From CAVZVW01 sp963778845 (GTDB taxonomy: Bacteria; Actinomycetota; Actinomycetes; Actinomycetales; Kineosporiaceae): DNA of 64,000 bases. The stretch is taken from positions 62,001 through 126,000 of the forward strand of contig CAVZVW010000007.1 of the NCBI GenBank assembly GCA_963778845.1, given 5' to 3'. The position numbers were made by a program, and so were the translations under genes. The number at the start of each line of letters is the position of its first letter. The stretch's first letter is position 1. Shown here piece by piece: positions 34,758-42,207 of this stretch. The notes below the pieces were generated by a model. That model saw nothing but the letters and a program-made list of their open reading frames with translations. It made no database searches and was not told the origin of the DNA.

Positions 34758-37700
34758 ATGAGCATGAGTCGAGTGAGGCCAACGCGCCTCGCCAAGATCG
34801 CCACCTCGGCGATCGCCTTGGGGGCCTGCGTCATCGTTGCGGCGGCCTACGCGCAACCAGCTGGTGCGACCCCCAGCCGCGCGCGGGACTGCTCGGGCTG
34901 CCACGACACCGGCACGCCCGCCGTCATCACGCTGACGCCGAGCACAACGACGCCGGCGGCCAGCGCCGTCTACACCCTGCGGATCGCGATCTCCGCGAAC
35001 TCCGCTGGTGCGGACACCGGGTACTGGATCGCCAACTCGACCGCTGCGGGCGTAACGGGAACGTCGGTGTCCTACGGCGGAGGCAGCGGAAGCAACGCCT
35101 CGTCGTACACGGTCAACATGACCGCGCCCGCCACTGCCGGCACCTACTACTACAAGGTGTGGGGCGTCAACGGGGACACCTCGGTTGGTGAGTCCGGCTT
35201 CGCCCTCTACAGCATCACGGTCGCCGGCGCACCCGCCACGGCCAACATCTCCGCGGTGGCCCCGACCCACGCGCTCGCGGGCAGCTCCGTGACCATCACG
35301 GGCACCGCCTTCGGCACGGCCGGCGCGGTGTCGTTCGGTGGCACTGCGGCGACGACCACGTCGTGGTCGGCGACCTCCATCGTGGCGACGGTCCCCGCGC
35401 GCACCCCTGGTGCGACGACGATCACGGTCACCCCGACCGGCGGCTCGGCGTCCAACGCGGTCGCGTTCACGGTTGACACCCCGACGGCAAGCCTGACGTC
35501 GGTCACCCCGAACCACGCGCTGGCGGGTGCCAGCGTGACGATCGCGGGTGCCAACCTCGGCACCGGCGGTGCGGTGTCCTTCGGTGGGACCGCTGCTGCG
35601 ACGACGTCGTGGTCGGCGAGCTCCATCGTGGCCACCGTCCCGGCGATGGCGACCGGCGCCACGACGATCACGGTCACCCCGACCGGTGGCGCGGCGTCCA
35701 ACGCCTTGTCGTTCACGGTCGACACCCCGGCGGCGAACATCTCCGCGGTGGCCCCGACGCACGCCCTGGCCGGCGCGACCGTGACGATCACCGGCACGAA
35801 CTTCGGTTCCGGTGGTGCGGTGTCCTTCGGTGGGACGGCGGCGACCACCTCCTCGTGGTCGGCGACCTCCATCGTGGCGACGGTTCCCGCGCGCACCCCC
35901 GGTGCGACGACGATCACGGTCACCCCGACCGGTGGCGCGGCGTCCAACGCGATGGCCTTCACGGTTGACGCTCCTGGGGCGAACATCGCCTCGGTGGCCC
36001 CGACCCACGGGCTCGTGGGTAGCACCGTGACGATCACCGGCACGAACCTCGGCACCGGTGGTGCGGTGTCCTTCGGTGGCACTGCTGCGACGACCTCGTC
36101 GTGGTCGGCCACTTCCATCGTGGCCACCGTCCCGGCGATGGCGACCGGCGCGACGACGATCACGGTCACCCCGACCGGCGCCTCGGCGTCCAACGCAGTC
36201 GCGTTCACCGTTGACACCCCGGCGGCGAACATCTCCGCGGTGGCCCCGACGCACGCCCTGGCCGGCGCGACCGTGACGATCACCGGCACGAACTTCGGTT
36301 CCGGTGGCGCGGTGTCCTTCGGTGGCACGGCGGCGACGACCTCGTCGTGGTCGGCCACCTCCATCGTGGCGACCGTCCCGGCGCGCACCCCTGGTGCGAC
36401 GACGATCACGGTCACCCCGACCGGCGGCTCGGCGTCCAACGCGGTCGCGTTCACCGTTGACACCCCGGCGGCGAGCTTGACGTCGGTCACGCCGAACCAC
36501 GCGCTGGCGGGTGCCAGTGTGACGATCGCGGGTGCCAACCTCGGCACCGGTGGTGCGGTGTCCTTCGGTGGGACCGCTGCTGCGACGACGTCGTGGTCGG
36601 CGGGCTCCATCGTGGCCACCGTCCCGGCGATGGCGACCGGCGCCACGACGATCACGGTCACCCCGACCGGTGGCGCGGCGTCCAACGCCTTGTCGTTCAC
36701 GGTCGACACCCCGGCGCCCGTGGTCGCCCACATCTCCGGTGTGGCTCCGACCCACGGTCTGGCCGGCAGCTCGGTGACCATCACGGGTACCGACTTCGGC
36801 ACCGGTGGTGCGGTGTCCTTCGGTGGGACCGCAGCGAGCACCTCGTCGTGGTCTGCCACCTCGATCGTCGCGACCGTGCCGGCGATGGCTGCCGGCGCCA
36901 CGACGATCACGGTGACCCCGACCGGTGGCTCGGCGTCCAACGCGGTGGCCTACACCGTGGACGCGCCTGCCCTGCCCGCGACCCTGACCTCGGTCTCCCC
37001 TGACCACGGTCTGGCCGGCTCCTCGGTGACGATCACCGGGACCGACCTCGGCACCAGCGGCGTCCTGCGCTTCGGTGTCGTGGCCGCGAGCGTCTCGTCG
37101 TGGACGGCGACCCAGATCGTCGCGACCGTTCCTGCTGCGGCACCTGGTGCCGTCAGCATCGTCGCGACGCCGACGGGCGCCTCGGCGTCCAACGCCCTGT
37201 CGTTCACTGTGGACGCGCCGCCCGTGGTGGCGCACATCTCCTCGGTGGCCCCGACCCACGCCCTGGCCGGCGCGACGGTGACCATCACCGGCACCGACCT
37301 CGGCACCGGTGGCTCGGTGTCCTTCGGTGGGACCGCGGCGACGACGTCGTCGTGGTCGGCGACCTCGATCGTGGCGACCGTCCCGGCGCGGGCAGCCGGT
37401 GCCACGACAATCGTGGTCACCCCGACGGGTGCTGCGGCATCCAACGCGATGGCATTCACGGTGGACTCGGTCGTGACCCCGTCCACCGCGCACATCACGC
37501 GGCTGTCGCCGACCCACGGTGTCTCCGGCACGAAGGTGACCATCACCGGGACCGGCTTCGGCACCTCGGGTGTGGTGCGGTTCGGGACCAAGACGGCGAG
37601 AGTGTCGTCGTGGTCGGCGACCCGCATCGTGGTGAAGGTTCCCTCGGACCTGCACCACGGCTCGCTCTCCGTGACCGTCAGGCCGACAGGGGGCACGGCG

Positions 37701-37823
37701 TCCAACGGCGTCACCTTCCGGGTCGACAGCTCCGGTGACGGCGACGACGGTGACGGCGGCAGCAGTGACGGCCAGCACAGTGACGGCCACGTGACCGTCA
37801 GCAAGTACCTGTCCATGGACTGA
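34758..37823 (+). CDS. Secreted single-haem (CxxCH) protein with ten IPT/TIG repeats
   Basis: 1021 residues; ATG with TTGGAGGA upstream. A signal peptide covers 1-37 (IATSAIALGACVIVAAAYAQ). DCSGCHDTG at 44-52 is a c-type haem attachment motif (C45, C48, H49). It is followed to about residue 155 by a reeler-like beta domain (TYYYKVWGVNGDTSVGESGF). Residues 158-990 are ten Ig-like IPT/TIG repeats of about 83 residues, each opening with a variant of ISAVAPTHALAGSSVTITG. The tail is Asp/Gly/Ser/His-rich (GDGDDGDGG) with no sorting motif. The protein is probably extracellular or wall-associated. A haem on an adhesin-like stalk suggests electron transfer or haem sensing; not demonstrated. Confidence 0.85.
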   Translation: MSMSRVRPTRLAKIATSAIALGACVIVAAAYAQPAGATPSRARDCSGCHDTGTPAVITLTPSTTTPAASAVYTLRIAISANSAGADTGYWIANSTAAGVTGTSVSYGGGSGSNASSYTVNMTAPATAGTYYYKVWGVNGDTSVGESGFALYSITVAGAPATANISAVAPTHALAGSSVTITGTAFGTAGAVSFGGTAATTTSWSATSIVATVPARTPGATTITVTPTGGSASNAVAFTVDTPTASLTSVTPNHALAGASVTIAGANLGTGGAVSFGGTAAATTSWSASSIVATVPAMATGATTITVTPTGGAASNALSFTVDTPAANISAVAPTHALAGATVTITGTNFGSGGAVSFGGTAATTSSWSATSIVATVPARTPGATTITVTPTGGAASNAMAFTVDAPGANIASVAPTHGLVGSTVTITGTNLGTGGAVSFGGTAATTSSWSATSIVATVPAMATGATTITVTPTGASASNAVAFTVDTPAANISAVAPTHALAGATVTITGTNFGSGGAVSFGGTAATTSSWSATSIVATVPARTPGATTITVTPTGGSASNAVAFTVDTPAASLTSVTPNHALAGASVTIAGANLGTGGAVSFGGTAAATTSWSAGSIVATVPAMATGATTITVTPTGGAASNALSFTVDTPAPVVAHISGVAPTHGLAGSSVTITGTDFGTGGAVSFGGTAASTSSWSATSIVATVPAMAAGATTITVTPTGGSASNAVAYTVDAPALPATLTSVSPDHGLAGSSVTITGTDLGTSGVLRFGVVAASVSSWTATQIVATVPAAAPGAVSIVATPTGASASNALSFTVDAPPVVAHISSVAPTHALAGATVTITGTDLGTGGSVSFGGTAATTSSWSATSIVATVPARAAGATTIVVTPTGAAASNAMAFTVDSVVTPSTAHITRLSPTHGVSGTKVTITGTGFGTSGVVRFGTKTARVSSWSATRIVVKVPSDLHHGSLSVTVRPTGGTASNGVTFRVDSSGDGDDGDGGSSDGQHSDGHVTVSKYLSMD
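35233..37727 (+). repeat. Ten tandem about 249-bp IPT/TIG coding repeats
   Basis: The units share near-identical blocks such as ACGATCACGGTCACCCCGAC and GTGTCCTTCGGTGG. Units 2 and 6 (starting near 35490 and 36475) differ at only a handful of positions over about 235 bases, and units 3 and 5 are similarly close. This points to recent duplication or gene conversion of a two- to three-unit block. Confidence 0.88.
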
Positions 37824-37832
37824 CCCTTCTAG

Positions 37833-37871
37833 GGCGGGGCCCCGTCGGTCACTGACCGGCGGGGCCCCGCC
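37833..37871 (+). terminator. Strong hairpin after the haem/TIG gene
   Basis: GGCGGGGCCCCG pairs with CGGGGCCCCGCC, and the loop itself contains a nested CGGTCA/TGACCG stem. It lies nine bases after the stop. No T-tract. Confidence 0.75.
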
Positions 37872-37884
37872 ATGTCCAGCGACT

Positions 37885-37979
37885 GCGGGCTGCCCGCCCC
37901 CCGTCTTTGGCGCGGCGGCACACAGTGCCAAACAGTTTGGTGCAGCGTGCCGCCGCGCCAGTCGAGGGTTGGCGCAGGC
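37885..37979 (+). repeat. Nested-palindrome dispersed repeat, copy 1
   Basis: About 95 bases. The outer stem TGGCGCGGCGGCAC/GTGCCGCCGCGCCA encloses an inner GCCAAA-CAG-TTTGGY stem, preceded by GCGGGCTGCCCGCC and followed by GGTTGGCGCAGGC. It is nearly identical to the copy at 41311-41403 and in the same orientation. Both copies directly follow a terminator hairpin. Confidence 0.85.
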
Positions 37980-38021
37980 GGCCCGTAGTCGCACCGGCCG
38001 CACCGGTCGCACCGTCCACCG

Positions 38022-38116
38022 GTCGCACCCCGTCGCACCGGTCGCACCCCGTCGCACCGGTCGCACCCCGTCGCACCGGTCGCACCCCGTCGCACCGGTC
38101 GCACCCCGTCGCACCG
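38022..38116. repeat. 19-bp minisatellite, five perfect copies
   Basis: The unit is GTCGCACCCCGTCGCACCG, five times with no sequence variation, flanked by degenerate GTCGCACCG elements from about 37989. It lies between the nested palindrome and the promoter region of the 971-residue gene. There are no spacers, so this is not a CRISPR array. Confidence 0.92.
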
Positions 38117-38339
38117 GTCGCGAGAGTCATCCGCGGTTCTTCGTGGGGTATTGGGAGGGTAAAAAGCGATCAATTCGAGGGGGTCCACACCCCGATTTGG
38201 GTGATGCCGATCGTCGTGGACGGGTTCTTGATGGCCTTAGCAGCACTGAAGCGGGTGCGTTGCGCATGGGTCGGGGCCCGGGCGCGACACCGGCAGCTAG
38301 GTGCTGACGAGGTGTCAGGGGCGGACCTAGGAGGGCCCG

Positions 38340-41255
38340 ATGAGATCACTGCTTCTGTACGACGACCGGTCTGGACGGCGACTGCGCGAGGGTGGTCGCT
38401 CGACCACGGGGTTCCGGGTGACGGCGAGGGTCGCGGCCATCGGGTTGGGCCTTGCCTCTGTCGTCGCGCTGACGGGCTCGATGGCCCAGGCCGCGCCCAG
38501 CGCTGCCTATGTGTCCGGCGTGACCTTCCCGTTCAACGGTGTCTGGTTGGAGTCCAGCGACGGCGGTCACTACTGGGACGCCAGCGGCGCGGGTCTGTGT
38601 CGCATCGACGCCGACCCGGCTGCCGCCAGCGGCTTCAGCGAGACCGTCGGGACGTGTGACGTCCAGGCCAAGAAGCCCACGCAGGCGACCGTTGGCCCGG
38701 TCAACGCCGACGGCACCTACTACGTGTATGCCGCCGACATGTCCAGCAGGAGCGGTGGCCCGGTCCGGATCACCTACGACCCCACCGCCGGTGGCGGCAA
38801 AGGGCTCATGGTGGCGGCCAGCGGCACGCTGCTGGGCGGGCTGAACACCGTCGGCTTCTTCGCCGACGCGGCCGGCAACTTCAAGAACTCCTCCGTCGCG
38901 CTCGGCCCGTGCGACCACAGCCCCGGCAGCCCCCTTGCCGCGGGCACGCCGTGCCTGGCGCTGTATCTGGCGTTCGAGCGCTCGAAGTTCATCGAGCGCA
39001 TCAACAACGTCGACCAGGCCTCGGCCGCCCAGTCGATCGAGGTGATCACGAAGGTCACCGACAAGCGCAAAGGCGTCCGGTTCGGCATGGGCATGTTCCA
39101 CAACGCCACCGGCACCGACGACCTCTACGTCGACGAGCTCGGCGGCAACGGCGTCACCGAGTTCACCGACGTCGCCACCTGCCCGCCGTCCCTCGGCTCG
39201 GCCGACCCGACCGTCGTGAACCCGCCGCAGAACGCCGCCGGCGGCTGCGCCGGCACGATCGTCGGCGGCATCACGACGAACTTCCCGCAGGGCATGGCAG
39301 TGCAGAGCGACGCCGCAGGCAACGGGCAGTTCCTCTACGTGGCCGACTCCCCGCGCAACGCCGGTGCCACGATCCTGCGCTACCACCCCGACAGCGGGCT
39401 GCAGGACGTCGTCTCCAACGCTGTCGCTCCGGCCTACGACTCGCTGCTGAACCCGGGCACGCCCGTCACGACGTACACGTTCGTGATGGGCCTGGCCGTC
39501 AACCCGCACAACGGTGACCTCTTCATCGGCGACGACCCGACGTTCGCGATCCTCGTGAACCCGCCGTTGAACAAGGGCCACATCTTCCGCATCGTCGCCA
39601 ACGCCGGTGTCGCACCGGCGGACTGCGTCGCGACCGCGGCCCTTCCCTGCACCCTGCCGCCTCCGCCCAGCACCGTGACGCCGAGCCTGTACGCCTACGG
39701 CCTCACCGCACCCAAGGGCGGCGTCACGTTCGTCCCCAGTGACGACGGCGGCCACCTCTGGGCGGCCGACCACTCGCAGGGGCTGTGCCGCATGGACGTC
39801 GTGGCGGCCGCACCCGGCCTGCACGCGTACAACTCGGCGGCCTGTGACGACGGGACGGTGCTCGGTTCGGGTGGTCAGACCGCCTACGACGACTCCGTCG
39901 TCCCCGGGTCGGTCAACCAGCACTACCTCTACGTGGCGCAGAACGACCACCTCAGCCCGGGCGTCATCCGCTTCACGTTCGACCCCAGCGCCGACACTGG
40001 TGCTGGCGGTCTCGTGGCGGGCTCCGCCGTCGTGATGGCCCCGAACGCCGGGCTGAGCGGCGACAAGGCGAACGGGCTCGCGCTCGGGCCCTGCAAGCCG
40101 GGTGCCCCGGCGACCTGCCGGCACGCCCTCTACATGGGTGGCCTGCTCGACGGCTTCATCCGCCGGATCAACAACCCCGAGGACGACCCTCGCCTGCAGA
40201 CGGTCGACGTGGTCGCGATGACCACCGAGCAGCGCGCCGGGACCGTCGGCAAGGGGATCAACGGCTCCATGGGCATGATCGGTGACGATCTCTACCTGCC
40301 CGAGAACCAGGGCTTCACGGTCATCAAGAACGCGAGCACCTGCCCCGGCACCGTCGGCGGGGTCAGCCAGGTCTGCGCGACCGTGCCGCTCAACATCGGC
40401 CAGTTCGGCTTCATCTTCGGATCGGCGATCGGGGTGGACCCCGACCCGCAGCACCTGCGCAGCACGGCGGGCCTGGTCTACGCGGCGATCTCTCCCGGGG
40501 CGGCCAACGGCACGCTCTACCAGTACGACGTGGCCACCAACACCTCGCGTATCTACTCGACCCAGGGCCGCATGCCGGCCGCAGGGTCTGCCGAGGCCAC
40601 CGTGTGGTGCACCACGACGTGCACGCGGCCGGTCGACCCCGCCAACCCGCCGGGCGGCGTCGGCAACTTCCGCTTCGCCCAGGGCATCGTCACCGTCGAC
40701 AGCCCTGACGGGACCAGCAACACCGTGTTCCTGACCGAGGACGCCTTCGCCGGCGCCCGAGGGGGCCGCGGACACGCCTGGTTCGCGCCCGGTCTGGCCT
40801 ACCCACCCGGCGCCGTCCCGGTGCCGCTGCCCATCTCACCGCCGCCGGCGGACAACCAGACCTGCGCGATCACCCTGAACGTGCCGGCACTGGCCAGCGG
40901 GCAGACCTACTGGGTGCAGTTCACCACGCACTCGGTCGGCCAGATCAGCTCGACCTGGAAGATCCCGGTCGCGCAGTCGGCGAAGGCGCTCCTGTACCCC
41001 GGGAACCCCTTCACCGGTCTTGCCGACCCGGTCAGCAAGGGATCGGTCGGTGGCTCGATCGCCAGCCAGGCGTCGTCGACGATCACGAGCTACTCGATCA
41101 GCACTGCTCCCAACACCCAGCCCGCCGGGACCTACACGGTGCAGCTGTTCAACGGGAGCACCTCCTTCGGAGCCACGACAGCAACGGTGACCTACGTCAA
41201 CGACGCGGCCACCGTCTGCCCCGCGACCCCGACAGGGCTGCACATCCTGCCCTGA
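38340..41255 (+). CDS. Secreted 971-residue protein with internally duplicated propeller-like halves
   Basis: ATG with CTAGGAGGG upstream. After a basic N-terminus, VAAIGLGLASVVALTGSMAQA forms a signal peptide (cut near 52). Two homologous regions follow. Around residues 60-370: VWLESSDGGHYWDASGAGLCRID, YLAFERSKFIERINN and GMGMFHNATGTDDLYVDELG. Around 455-760: VTFVPSDDGGHLWAADHSQGLCRMD, LYMGGLLDGFIRRINN and SMGMIGDDLYLPENQG. The repeated SDGGHxWxAxxxxGLCRxD suggests two beta-propeller halves with paired Cys. A fibronectin/Ig-like C-terminus follows (SGQTYWVQFTTHSVGQISSTWKI). Family not recognised. It may act outside the cell with the neighbouring haem/TIG protein. Confidence 0.8.
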   Translation: MRSLLLYDDRSGRRLREGGRSTTGFRVTARVAAIGLGLASVVALTGSMAQAAPSAAYVSGVTFPFNGVWLESSDGGHYWDASGAGLCRIDADPAAASGFSETVGTCDVQAKKPTQATVGPVNADGTYYVYAADMSSRSGGPVRITYDPTAGGGKGLMVAASGTLLGGLNTVGFFADAAGNFKNSSVALGPCDHSPGSPLAAGTPCLALYLAFERSKFIERINNVDQASAAQSIEVITKVTDKRKGVRFGMGMFHNATGTDDLYVDELGGNGVTEFTDVATCPPSLGSADPTVVNPPQNAAGGCAGTIVGGITTNFPQGMAVQSDAAGNGQFLYVADSPRNAGATILRYHPDSGLQDVVSNAVAPAYDSLLNPGTPVTTYTFVMGLAVNPHNGDLFIGDDPTFAILVNPPLNKGHIFRIVANAGVAPADCVATAALPCTLPPPPSTVTPSLYAYGLTAPKGGVTFVPSDDGGHLWAADHSQGLCRMDVVAAAPGLHAYNSAACDDGTVLGSGGQTAYDDSVVPGSVNQHYLYVAQNDHLSPGVIRFTFDPSADTGAGGLVAGSAVVMAPNAGLSGDKANGLALGPCKPGAPATCRHALYMGGLLDGFIRRINNPEDDPRLQTVDVVAMTTEQRAGTVGKGINGSMGMIGDDLYLPENQGFTVIKNASTCPGTVGGVSQVCATVPLNIGQFGFIFGSAIGVDPDPQHLRSTAGLVYAAISPGAANGTLYQYDVATNTSRIYSTQGRMPAAGSAEATVWCTTTCTRPVDPANPPGGVGNFRFAQGIVTVDSPDGTSNTVFLTEDAFAGARGGRGHAWFAPGLAYPPGAVPVPLPISPPPADNQTCAITLNVPALASGQTYWVQFTTHSVGQISSTWKIPVAQSAKALLYPGNPFTGLADPVSKGSVGGSIASQASSTITSYSISTAPNTQPAGTYTVQLFNGSTSFGATTATVTYVNDAATVCPATPTGLHILP

Positions 41256-41265
41256 CCCCCTAGAC

Positions 41266-41315
41266 CCCGCGGCCGCCGCCTCTCACCTCCTCCGGACAGG
41301 GACGGCGGCCGCGGG
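41266..41315 (+). terminator. Hairpin after the 971-residue gene
   Basis: CCCGCGGCCGCCG pairs with CGGCGGCCGCGGG around a 24-base loop, starting 11 bases after the stop. The right arm runs into copy 2 of the nested-palindrome repeat. Confidence 0.75.
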
Positions 41316-41403
41316 CTGCCCGCCCTGCCTTTGGCGCGGCGGCACACAGTGCCAAACAGTTTGGCGCAGCGTGCCGCCGTGCCAGTCGAAGGTTGGCGCA
41401 GGC
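41311..41403 (+). repeat. Nested-palindrome dispersed repeat, copy 2
   Basis: Same structure and orientation as the copy at 37885-37979, with a few substitutions (inner stem here perfect GCCAAA-CAG-TTTGGC). Together the copies bracket the 971-residue gene as direct repeats about 3.4 kb apart. Confidence 0.85.
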
Positions 41404-41502
41404 TTCCGCACCAGGTGTGCCGGGGAGGCCCTTGGGCCCTTGAGCGAGATCACCGGCGGGGCAAGGCTGGGGGTGAGGCTCGACCGAGAGAAGTGATGAG
41501 TC

Positions 41503-42003
41503 ATGGCGCAGAACACTCCGGTACCGAGTGCCGACCCCGAGGGCCGCGTGATGCCCGAAGCCGTCTCGAGGCGCGTGGTCGTGGGAGTCGACGGGTCCGC
41601 CTCGTCGCTGGACTCCCTGCGATGGGCCTACCACCAGGCCAGGCTGACCGGCGCGAGGACGCATGCCGTCATCGCCTGGAGCTACCCCGTGGCGTTCGGG
41701 TTCATCTGGGACGCCGGTGACGGGGTGGACCTCGCCGCCGACGCCGGGCAGGTTCTGGCGCAGGCGGTCAAGGACGCCTTGGGCGACGAGGCCGTCGAAC
41801 ACGTGACCACCCACGTGGTGCAGGGCCACCCCGCGTCCGTGCTGGTCGAGGTGACCAAGCCGTCCGACGTCCTCGTGGTCGGCAGCCACGGCCATGGCGG
41901 CTTCGTGGGTGCGCTGCTCGGCTCCGTGAGCCAGTACGTGGTGGCGCACGCGCCCTGCCCGGTGGTCGTCGTCCGGCACGGGCCCGGCCCGCGCACGCAC
42001 TGA
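41503..42003 (+). CDS. Universal stress protein (UspA family)
   Basis: 166 residues, a single Usp domain. VVVGVDGSASSLDSLRWAYHQA is the N-terminal strand-helix, and GSHGHGGFVGALLGSVSQYVV carries the ATP-binding G-2x-G-9x-G-S signature. ATP-binding Usps are common dormancy and stress regulators in actinobacteria. The end of the gene (GGCCCGCGCACGCACTGA) is part of a tandem repeat that continues downstream. Confidence 0.92.
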   Translation: MAQNTPVPSADPEGRVMPEAVSRRVVVGVDGSASSLDSLRWAYHQARLTGARTHAVIAWSYPVAFGFIWDAGDGVDLAADAGQVLAQAVKDALGDEAVEHVTTHVVQGHPASVLVEVTKPSDVLVVGSHGHGGFVGALLGSVSQYVVAHAPCPVVVVRHGPGPRTH

Positions 42004-42118
42004 CGCCACCCGGCCCGCGCACGTACTGACGCCACCCCGCCCCGCGTACGCACTGACGCCACCCTGCCCCGCGCACACTGACGCGGTCCCGCCGCGAGCC
42101 GCGTACCCAGTGACGCAA
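41986..42118. repeat. 26-27-bp tandem repeat, four to five copies, starting at the Usp stop codon
   Basis: The units resemble GCGCACGCACTGACGCCACC. The first spans the last codons and TGA of the universal stress protein; later copies diverge progressively and each keeps the CTGACG core. Confidence 0.85.
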
Positions 42119-42207
42119 CCCCGCCGTGAGGCGTGTCGCCCGGAGTGTCGGCGACGTGTGGAGGCCCTCGGTACGCCACAGGTCTGGTCGGGCCTCGGAC
42201 GGAGCGG

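Noticed and set aside
34680..38114. Long antisense open frame over the haem/TIG gene
   Set aside because: It is an Arg/Gly/His-rich mirror of the repeat-rich sense gene with no start context; the sense frame has a signal peptide, a ribosome site and domains.
38022..38116. CRISPR-like array
   Set aside because: The 19-bp units are contiguous with no spacers and no cas genes are nearby.
38346..40775. Long antisense open frame over the 971-residue gene
   Set aside because: High-GC antisense shadow without motifs; the sense strand has a clear signal peptide and duplicated domains.
37885..41403. Composite transposon bounded by the two nested-palindrome repeats
   Set aside because: No transposase lies between them and no target-site duplication is visible; a REP-like origin is simpler.
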